From assembly GCA_002842255.1 (NCBI GenBank), contig PHCM01000001.1, positions 1-23,322 on the forward strand: 23,322 nt of DNA, read 5' to 3'. This stretch comes from Betaproteobacteria bacterium HGW-Betaproteobacteria-2. Its GTDB lineage: Bacteria > Pseudomonadota > Gammaproteobacteria > Burkholderiales > Methylophilaceae. Positions 1 to 5,758 of this stretch are shown here, one piece after another (position 1 is the stretch's first letter; the number at the start of each line of letters is the position of its first letter). The translations under genes and the position numbers were made by a program. The notes under the pieces were generated by a model that did not search any database, was not told where the DNA came from, and saw only the letters and a program-made list of their open reading frames with translations.

Positions 1-1728
1 CGGCAAAGTATGTTCGTCATCCGCCAACAGCTCTTCATAAAGCTTCTCTCCGGGACGCAGCCCGGTAAACAGGATACTGATCTCGTCCTCCTGCAAGCCG
101 GATAGCTTGATCATGTCCCGCGCCAGATCGACGATACGCACCGGTTCACCCATATCCAGCACGAAGATATCGCCACCCTCGCCCATCAGGCCGGCCTGCA
201 TCACCAGCTGCGCCGCCTCCGGAATCGACATGAAATAGCGGGTGATCTCCGGATGCGTGATCGTCACCGGCCCGCCTTTCGCGATCTGTTCGCGGAACTT
301 GGGAATCACGCTGCCGCTGCTGCCCAGCACATTGCCGAAGCGAACGATGACAAAGCGCGTGGCACCGGCATCCTTTGCCAAGTTTTCCTGCAAGCCCTGG
401 CACACCATCTCCGCCAGACGCTTGCTGGCTCCCATGACATTGGTCGGATTCACCGCCTTATCAGTGGAAACCATGACGAATTTCTCAACGCCGGCCTCCT
501 TACAGACCCTGGCCAGCGTAAAGGTTCCCGTCACATTATTGGCAAGCGCCTCTGCCACGTTCTGATGTTCCATCAACGGCACATGCTTGTAAGCTGCCGC
601 ATGGAATACAGCAGATGGCTGATAACGCTCCATGATCTGCTTCAGGCGTTTTTCATTCTTGATGTCGCCAACCAGATAAATCACCCTGGATTTCATATGT
701 CGGCCGGCGAACTCCTGCTCCAACTGATAAAGAGCAAACTCAGACAAATCGTAACAAATCAGCATGGCCGGGTTGAATCGCACAATCTGCCTGCACAGTT
801 CGGAGCCGATGGAGCCGCCTGCGCCGGTGACCATCACCACCTGATCTTCCAGAAACTCATGCATGCCGGCATCGTCCAGCTTCACCGGTTCGCGTCCGAG
901 CAGATCCTCCACCTCGATTGGCCGGATCTGCGAAACACTGACCTTGCCGCTCATCAGGTCCTCGAATGAAGGTACAGTCAGCACAATCAAGCCGCATTTA
1001 TTGGCAATTTCCACCGCACGCCTACGCGCTTGATGGGCAACTGAGGGCATCGCAACAATCACATGGCTGGCCGACATGCGCCTGGAAACTTCCGGCAGTT
1101 TCGCAATATCGGCAACGACTTTGACGCCCTGTATCTGACGCCCCTGCATTGCCCTGTCATCATCCAGTATGCCCACCACTCGCCACTCTTCGCTGCGTGC
1201 CAAGTCGCGCACCAGGCTGATGGCTGCCTCGCCAGCACCCAATACCAACACCGCCTTACCAAGCTTGTTGGTATTTCCATACAATTTATGTTCCTTCCAT
1301 GCGCGGTAAAGAATGCGGCTGCCGCCCATCATCAGGATCAGCAGAATCGGATCAAGCAGCAAAATGGATCTGGGAACGACAACACCCGGCTGAAACATGA
1401 ACAGCACTGCGGCAACGGCAAATGCCGAAAAGACAATCGCTTTGAATATCCGGTAAAGATCGGGCATGCTGGCAAAACGCCAGACACCTTGATACAAACC
1501 GAACATGACAAAGGCAAAAGCCTGTATCGGAACCACCCAGACAGCAGTGCTCCACATGGTTTCGACAAAACCGGGAGGAATCTGGAAATTGAATCTGAGC
1601 AGATACGCCAGCCACCAAGCCAACACAGCTGCAACGACATCATGCAGCCAGGCCGACGATGTGCGCCAACTGCGCAGGTTGATCAGCCTTGCGGGCAAAA
1701 AACGATAGGAATCTTTATTGGATGACAT
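1..1728 (-). CDS. wbpM: WbpM/PglF/CapD-type nucleotide-sugar 4,6-dehydratase, 3' end cut by window
   Basis: Membrane-bound UDP-GlcNAc 4,6-dehydratase of the large (FlaA1/WbpM) SDR type, expected to make the UDP-4-keto-6-deoxy-HexNAc precursor of QuiNAc or FucNAc. The 576 codons present read open to the window edge; the family is usually slightly longer than 600 residues, so only the extreme C-terminus is missing. Residues about 28-140 hold four hydrophobic segments. A first Rossmann-like domain follows (VLGAGEAA near 162), then the catalytic SDR domain with TGAGGSIG at 301-308. The STDKAVNPTNVMGASKR stretch (421-437) has Met where classic SDRs have the catalytic Tyr, four residues before the Lys: the Ser-Met-Lys triad known for WbpM. 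I chose the ATG at 1728 because MSSNKDSYRFLP leads into the first membrane segment; no strong Shine-Dalgarno precedes it. It is the last gene of the visible operon, 79 bases after the WbpL-like gene. PglF or CapD naming is equally possible. Confidence 0.93.
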   Translation of the reverse strand, partial: MSSNKDSYRFLPARLINLRSWRTSSAWLHDVVAAVLAWWLAYLLRFNFQIPPGFVETMWSTAVWVVPIQAFAFVMFGLYQGVWRFASMPDLYRIFKAIVFSAFAVAAVLFMFQPGVVVPRSILLLDPILLILMMGGSRILYRAWKEHKLYGNTNKLGKAVLVLGAGEAAISLVRDLARSEEWRVVGILDDDRAMQGRQIQGVKVVADIAKLPEVSRRMSASHVIVAMPSVAHQARRRAVEIANKCGLIVLTVPSFEDLMSGKVSVSQIRPIEVEDLLGREPVKLDDAGMHEFLEDQVVMVTGAGGSIGSELCRQIVRFNPAMLICYDLSEFALYQLEQEFAGRHMKSRVIYLVGDIKNEKRLKQIMERYQPSAVFHAAAYKHVPLMEHQNVAEALANNVTGTFTLARVCKEAGVEKFVMVSTDKAVNPTNVMGASKRLAEMVCQGLQENLAKDAGATRFVIVRFGNVLGSSGSVIPKFREQIAKGGPVTITHPEITRYFMSIPEAAQLVMQAGLMGEGGDIFVLDMGEPVRIVDLARDMIKLSGLQEDEISILFTGLRPGEKLYEELLADDEHTLP

Positions 1729-1807
1729 GTGGGCTGAGCGTTTACCTGTCAGGCAAGCTGGTTGTTATTGCGAAATGATAACAAAAACCAGGCATGCTCA
1801 TGCAGAT

Positions 1808-2761
1808 TTAGGGCTGCCTGCGTGCCCAAGCCCTGTCAATCAATACCATAATGACAGGATAAATCAGACCCCAACCAGCAATCACGGCAACTGCCGGCCA
1901 GCCCCTATAAGTCATGGCAAGGACACCACTGATGCCTGCTGCCAGCATCACACCATACTCCATCAGTGCAGTTTTCCTATGCCCCCAACCCATTTGCACC
2001 AGACGTTGATAATAATGGGATTTATGCGCCTGCCAGATCTTCTCCCGGCGCAGGATTCGCTTGAGCAAGGTGACGCTGGCATCCACGATAAACGGCGAAA
2101 ACACCAGCAGCGGAAACCACTCTCGCCAGACACCCTGCTGCCAGCCAGCAATACCAATAGCTGCTGCAAGGAATCCCAGTGGGATCGAACCGGCATCACC
2201 CATGAAAATTTTCGCCGGGTGAAAATTGAAAACAAGGAAAGCCAGATTCGCGGCGGCGATAATTGTGCACAAAGCCGCCAGTTCAGGATTTCCAGCCAGG
2301 TAAGCCGCTGCCGCATAAGTACCAAACCCGAACAGCGCCATGCCGCCAGCCAAGCCGTCGGAACCATCCATGAAGTTATAGAGATTCACCATCCAGACCA
2401 TGGCCAGCAATAGCAAAGGCATGGCCCAAAGCACGACATTCTGCGGATGAAGCGCAAGAAAGACTGCGCATACGATAATTTGCGCCAAAAAGCGCCAGCG
2501 TGCCTTCAGCCCGCGAATGTCATCGACGAGAGATACTGCAATCAATGCAGCCGGCAGCAAAAGCCATTCATATGAAACCCCAATGAACAACCAGGTCACC
2601 AGAATGCCAGCCATGATGGCCAGCCCGCCGGTTCTGGGAATGAAGCTGCTATGCAGGGAACGCTCGTTCGGCTTATCGATTGCCAGATACCTGAGTCTGG
2701 TGTTGAGTAAAACAAACAGACCCGTCAAGGTCAGCAAAAAACTGAAAACGCTATCGATCAT
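1808..2761 (-). CDS. WbpL/WecA-type polyprenyl-phosphate HexNAc-1-phosphate transferase
   Basis: Integral membrane transferase of glycosyltransferase family 4 (MraY/WecA/WbpL). It is expected to move a sugar-1-phosphate from a UDP-sugar to undecaprenyl phosphate on the cytoplasmic face, starting the repeat unit. The 317-residue protein is hydrophobic throughout. It shows the family signatures: RSLHSSFIPRTGG near the N-terminus, the DD pair of SLVDDIRGL (about 80-81), NLYNFMDGSDGLAGG (126-140), MGDAGSIPLGF, and the basic HKSHYYQRL loop near the C-terminus. Two in-frame ATGs exist, at 2782 and 2761. I chose 2761: an AGGGCAGG purine run lies just upstream, the protein then begins MIDSVFSFLLT as in relatives, and the overlap with the preceding gene falls from 32 to 11 bases. 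The position between a 4-keto-reductase and a WbpM homologue argues for WbpL, hence UDP-QuiNAc or UDP-FucNAc as substrate (inference). Confidence 0.92.
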   Translation of the reverse strand: MIDSVFSFLLTLTGLFVLLNTRLRYLAIDKPNERSLHSSFIPRTGGLAIMAGILVTWLFIGVSYEWLLLPAALIAVSLVDDIRGLKARWRFLAQIIVCAVFLALHPQNVVLWAMPLLLLAMVWMVNLYNFMDGSDGLAGGMALFGFGTYAAAAYLAGNPELAALCTIIAAANLAFLVFNFHPAKIFMGDAGSIPLGFLAAAIGIAGWQQGVWREWFPLLVFSPFIVDASVTLLKRILRREKIWQAHKSHYYQRLVQMGWGHRKTALMEYGVMLAAGISGVLAMTYRGWPAVAVIAGWGLIYPVIMVLIDRAWARRQP

Positions 2762-3722
2762 TCTGCTGCCCTGCCCTATCATTCGATTGAAGAAACCAGT
2801 CTGCCGTCACTTGCAACCCCTGTTGCATTGAGTAAGGCGGCCGCCAGCCAAGCTCTTTTTCGATCTTGCTGCTACCAACCTCCAGAGATTGTGTGAGCCG
2901 GTCCACAGCGGAGGACTTACCTATCAAGCTTGCAAAAAAGCGCATAACAGAAAGCGGGAAAGGGAATACCCTGTCAGGACAGTGCATTGCAACCGCAATC
3001 GCTTTGACCAGCTGAGGTGTAGAAACGGCCTCCCCATCACTGACCAGATAAGTCTGCCCGGCAGCCGCAGGATGCGTCGCGCATGTAATCAGCGCATCCG
3101 TCAGATTACCCACGTAGATCATGCTGCGCCGGTTCCGGATCGAACCCAGCGGCAAAGGTAGCCGCTTGCTCACCAATTTCAGCAAACTATAAAAATTGGC
3201 TTTGACTCCAGAGCCGTATACCAAGGGCGGTCTTACGATCACGATTTCCATCCCGGTTTCACGGCCGATCTCATGCAACGCCTGTTCCGCCTGCCATTTC
3301 GACACTGCATACGGATCCTGCGGCTGAGGCCCATCGGCTTCGGTAAAAGGTTGGCTGCCAGTATATTCACCATTCACCTTGATGGAGCTAACGTAAACAA
3401 ATCGACGGACCCCTGCCTTCGCCGCCTGCCTTGCGAGATTTACCGTGCCGTGCAGATTGACCGCCTGAAATGCGGCCAACGGGTCAGTCACGCTGTCATG
3501 CATGACGTGGACACGCGCAGCGAGATGAATGACCGCATCACAACCATCAAACGCCTCTGCAAAATCAGTATCAACTGAAATATCGTTTACCTGATAAAAA
3601 CAACCGGTACTGCCGGTAGATTGCCTGCGCCCAACTTCCACAACAATATCGCCATGTAACTTAAGCCTTTCAACCAAGGCACGCCCGACAAAGCCCGATG
3701 CTCCTGTAAGCAAATACTTCAT
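2751..3722 (-). CDS. NAD-dependent epimerase/4-keto-reductase of the extended SDR family (WbpV/WbpK-like)
   Basis: Extended short-chain dehydrogenase of 323 residues. It has the nucleotide-binding TGASGFVG at 6-13, VIHLAA, the VSS of the active site (about 111-113) and the catalytic Tyr and Lys of DPYAVSKWQ (about Tyr138, Lys142). Given its place beside WbpL-like and WbpM-like genes, the likely reaction is C4 reduction of UDP-4-keto-6-deoxy-GlcNAc to UDP-D-QuiNAc (WbpV) or UDP-D-FucNAc (WbpK). Sequence alone does not separate the two, and a UDP-glucose 4-epimerase is a fallback. An in-frame ATG lies upstream at 3758, but I chose 3722: a GAGG motif sits 8 bases ahead of it, and MKYLLTGASGF is the standard N-terminus. 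The start lies 10 bases after the ATPase stop. A second, broken copy of the same N-terminus lies at 4981-5015 on the far side of the ATPase gene. Confidence 0.88.
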   Translation of the reverse strand: MKYLLTGASGFVGRALVERLKLHGDIVVEVGRRQSTGSTGCFYQVNDISVDTDFAEAFDGCDAVIHLAARVHVMHDSVTDPLAAFQAVNLHGTVNLARQAAKAGVRRFVYVSSIKVNGEYTGSQPFTEADGPQPQDPYAVSKWQAEQALHEIGRETGMEIVIVRPPLVYGSGVKANFYSLLKLVSKRLPLPLGSIRNRRSMIYVGNLTDALITCATHPAAAGQTYLVSDGEAVSTPQLVKAIAVAMHCPDRVFPFPLSVMRFFASLIGKSSAVDRLTQSLEVGSSKIEKELGWRPPYSMQQGLQVTADWFLQSNDRAGQQNDR

Positions 3723-3732
3723 CTGATCAACC

Positions 3733-4911
3733 TCATCGCGCATTGACCCAGGTTTCAAATAACTGGTCCGCCTGCATGACGGGTATCACTTCAACATCAC
3801 TTCTTGCCTGACCGGTCTCACCGCCGTAAATCACCCATGACTGCTTTAACTGATCGCCCAGCAGGGACTTCAATTGATACAAGTGCTTGAAGTAATCACG
3901 CGAAACCGTTTCGCCCGATTTTATTTCCGCGGCTAAAAGGCCACTGCCGGTTTCGCACAGCAAATCGACCTCCAGGCCACTGCTATCACGATAAAAATGA
4001 AAATTGGGGTGCGCCCCATGATTGAAGAATTTCTTGACGGCCTCGACCACGACCATATTTTCAAGCAAAGCCCCACGTAAAGGGTGGTTCATCAACTGCC
4101 CGGAGGAGCGAATACCCAGCAAATAACACACCAGACCAACATCATAAAAATAAAGCTTGGGCGTTTTTGTCAGGCGCTTATTCAGGTTGGCAAAATACGG
4201 AGGCAATTTGAATGCAATAAAACCCGTTTCAAGCAAAGACATCCAATGACTGATCGTAGTATGTGTCACACCGGCATCATTTGCCAGTTGTGAAAGATTA
4301 AGCAGCTGACCAACGCGTCCTGCAAGCAAACCCATGAACCGGGTAAACAGACCCAGATCACGCACTTGCATCATTGAACGCAAATCCCGCTGAATATAAG
4401 TCTCCACATAATCCGCCAGTGCTTGCGTAGGGTCGAGTCCGGCATCCAGTATGCGTGGATAAAACCCCCTGAACATCAAAGTATCGATATCTTCGCCGAT
4501 AATTTCCGAACGTATTTCAGCTATGGAAAAAGGCAGAAGTCTCAACAGTGCGGTGCGGCCCGCCAATGACTGGCTGATCTGTTCACGCAGATGGAATTGC
4601 TGGCTGCCGGTCAGGATATAGCGTCCGGACTGCTTGTTATTATCGACATCCACCTGGATATAAGACAACAGGTCCGGCACATGCTGAACCTCATCCAGCA
4701 ACGCCCCGCCGGGATATTGGCGCAAAAAACCGCGCGGATCTTCAGCTGCGAACTGCCGGATATCCGGAGCCTCAAGATTCACATACGGCAAATGTGCAAA
4801 AACCTCGCGGCAAAGTGTTGTTTTTCCACTTTGCCGGGGGCCAAGTATCGTCACCACGGGATATTGGCTGGCAAGCCGTATTAACAGTGGTTGTATATGC
4901 CGCGCAATCAT
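3733..4911 (-). CDS. AAA family ATPase with DUF4143 C-terminal domain
   Basis: A 392-residue protein of the common but poorly understood 'ATP-binding protein, AAA_14 plus DUF4143' family. N-terminal P-loop ATPase: Walker A GPRQSGKT at 24-31, Walker B LLDEVQ at 71-76, sensor-like LTGSQQF at 100-106. A winged-helix-like stretch lies around 204-225 (LSQLANDAGVTHTTI). The C-terminal half ends in a PD-(D/E)xK nuclease-like signature: EVDLL at 314-318, then AAEIKSG with Glu329 and Lys331. It does not belong to any sugar pathway and sits as a stranger inside a polysaccharide operon, between a GT2 gene and the 4-keto-reductase. A 57-base palindrome begins 12 bases upstream of the start. No Shine-Dalgarno is visible, so the message may be leaderless or the start uncertain. 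The family spreads widely by horizontal transfer; its biological role is not settled, and I propose none. Confidence 0.9.
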   Translation of the reverse strand: MIARHIQPLLIRLASQYPVVTILGPRQSGKTTLCREVFAHLPYVNLEAPDIRQFAAEDPRGFLRQYPGGALLDEVQHVPDLLSYIQVDVDNNKQSGRYILTGSQQFHLREQISQSLAGRTALLRLLPFSIAEIRSEIIGEDIDTLMFRGFYPRILDAGLDPTQALADYVETYIQRDLRSMMQVRDLGLFTRFMGLLAGRVGQLLNLSQLANDAGVTHTTISHWMSLLETGFIAFKLPPYFANLNKRLTKTPKLYFYDVGLVCYLLGIRSSGQLMNHPLRGALLENMVVVEAVKKFFNHGAHPNFHFYRDSSGLEVDLLCETGSGLLAAEIKSGETVSRDYFKHLYQLKSLLGDQLKQSWVIYGGETGQARSDVEVIPVMQADQLFETWVNAR

Positions 4912-4922
4912 CGGATCAACAT

Positions 4923-4979
4923 TACAGCATATCTATGTAAATTGAAAGTTTAATTTTCAATTTACATAGATATGCTGTA
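4923..4979. repeat. 57-base near-perfect inverted repeat (25-base arms, 7-base loop)
   Basis: The left arm is 4923-4947 and the right arm 4955-4979; they are exact reverse complements over all 25 positions. The loop 4948-4954 (GTTTAAT) can pair two more A/T bases. The arms start TACAGCATATC and end ATTGAAA at the loop. It lies 12 bases upstream of the ATPase start and directly abuts the broken SDR remnant, so its TACAGC end is fused to that reading frame. It could be an operator for autoregulation, an element end or a recombination hairpin. A rho-independent terminator is unlikely because the stem is AT-rich and no T-run follows on the minus strand. Confidence 0.92.
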
Positions 4980-5015
4980 TAAGCCACTGGCTCCGGTTAC
5001 GAGGATTCTGCTCAT
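4962..5015 (-). pseudogene. 5' remnant of an SDR-type epimerase/reductase gene
   Basis: ATG at 5015 opens a 17-codon frame reading MSRILVTGASGLYSISM and a stop. The first 11 residues are the canonical start of an extended SDR (compare MKYLLTGASGF of the intact gene at 3722). From 4980 on, the frame runs into the palindrome and stops inside its right arm. The ATG overlaps the stop of the GT2 gene as ATGA, the coupling used throughout this operon, so this was once the start of a real downstream gene and is not a chance frame. The remaining codons are missing here; the related intact gene lies 1.26 kb downstream behind the ATPase. Confidence 0.75.
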
Positions 5016-5758
5016 TTTCCGGACAAAAAACGACAAGCAGACAAGCGAAAAAAACGCAACATGCTGCCCAGATGCCACTTCAGGTAACGCAGCTTGCGGT
5101 GGCTGTCGCGTCTGGCGTCGTGCACCACCTCTGCCCCATTGCAATATACGACCGGCCATCCGGCCCGGCTTAACCTGGCGCAGATATCGGCATCCTCATA
5201 ATAGAGAAAATAGCCTTCATCAAAACCGCCGACCTGGGCAAAGGCCTTTGAATCGAACAGCATGAACATCCCGGCGACCCAATCCGGCGTACCCGGCACG
5301 GCATCATCCGGATAAAGCGAGGCAGCACGATTACCAACAAGCTTTTTCAATACCGTGACCGGGCTCGGGAACGGCCGGGCGCTATCCTCCAGTCCACCTT
5401 CAGAATTGACGACTCGTGGTCCTGCCACGCCTGCACTCCGCCCCTGAATACAGCTTATCAATGCAGGCAAGGGATTATGTTTCAAGCGTATATCGGGATT
5501 GACCACACAGAAAAAAGCACTCTGACAATGTTTGAATGCAGCATTGTGATTCTCACCGAATCCCTTCCGCACATCATTCTCAATGATACGGATTGGCGCG
5601 GATGCCAGATGAAATGCGTGCTGCTCGGGCATGTTGCAGGTGATGATCACTTCTTTCAGCCAGTGACCAGCTTCACTTCCGTCGATATCCTGCAGCAATT
5701 GATCAACAAGCCCGGCCTGACCGTGACTCACGATGGAAATGGTAATGTCAGGACTCAA
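5012..5758 (-). CDS. Glycosyltransferase family 2 (WbbL/rhamnosyltransferase-like)
   Basis: Cytoplasmic GT-A fold transferase of 248 residues. It starts SPDITISIVSHGQ, has the nucleotide-sugar-binding region CVVNPDIRLKHNPL, and near the C-terminus the stretch GGFDEGYFLYYEDADIC with the acidic ED cluster typical of WbbL-like rhamnosyl and related transferases. The sugar donor cannot be named from sequence. The start is a TTG at 5758, with AGCAAGG just upstream inside the end of the preceding gene, giving an 11-base overlap with the membrane-protein gene. Its stop overlaps the ATG of the broken SDR remnant. It probably adds one residue to the lipid-linked repeat unit. Confidence 0.9.
   Translation of the reverse strand: MSPDITISIVSHGQAGLVDQLLQDIDGSEAGHWLKEVIITCNMPEQHAFHLASAPIRIIENDVRKGFGENHNAAFKHCQSAFFCVVNPDIRLKHNPLPALISCIQGRSAGVAGPRVVNSEGGLEDSARPFPSPVTVLKKLVGNRAASLYPDDAVPGTPDWVAGMFMLFDSKAFAQVGGFDEGYFLYYEDADICARLSRAGWPVVYCNGAEVVHDARRDSHRKLRYLKWHLGSMLRFFRLSACRFLSGK

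Larger units (their letters stand above)
3723..4980. mobile_element. Candidate inserted segment: ATPase gene plus palindrome
   Basis: The segment between the broken SDR start (ending at 4981) and the intact SDR gene (starting 3722) holds only the DUF4143 ATPase and the palindrome. The flanks look like one gene type split in two: TGASG-coding sequence occurs on both sides. No transposase, no target-site duplication and no matching terminal repeats were found by eye, so it is not a classical insertion sequence. The exact low-coordinate border is uncertain: it may be near 3722, or near 3690 if the element also supplies a new N-terminus. A cassette exchange covering both the ATPase and the reductase gene would give the same picture. 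Confidence 0.35.

Noticed and set aside
253..969. Long plus-strand open frame opposite the WbpM-like gene
   Set aside because: It lies wholly on the complement of a confidently identified gene, and its translation shows no recognisable domain or hydrophobic pattern.
1762..1784. Possible hairpin (TTGTTAT ... ATAACAA) between the WbpL-like and WbpM-like genes
   Set aside because: Seven A/T-rich pairs with a 9-base loop and no proper T-run on the coding strand; too weak to call a terminator.
1718..2413. Plus-strand open frame opposite the WbpL-like gene
   Set aside because: Reverse-strand shadow of a gene with clear catalytic motifs; no family resemblance.
3723..4980. Classical insertion sequence
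   Set aside because: No transposase, no inverted repeats at both ends and no target-site duplication could be found by eye; kept only as a low-confidence inserted segment.
4962..5159. 65-codon minus-strand frame reading through into the SDR remnant
   Set aside because: Its first 48 codons overlap the GT2 gene out of frame and look random; only the part from the ATG at 5015 resembles a real gene start and is reported as the remnant.
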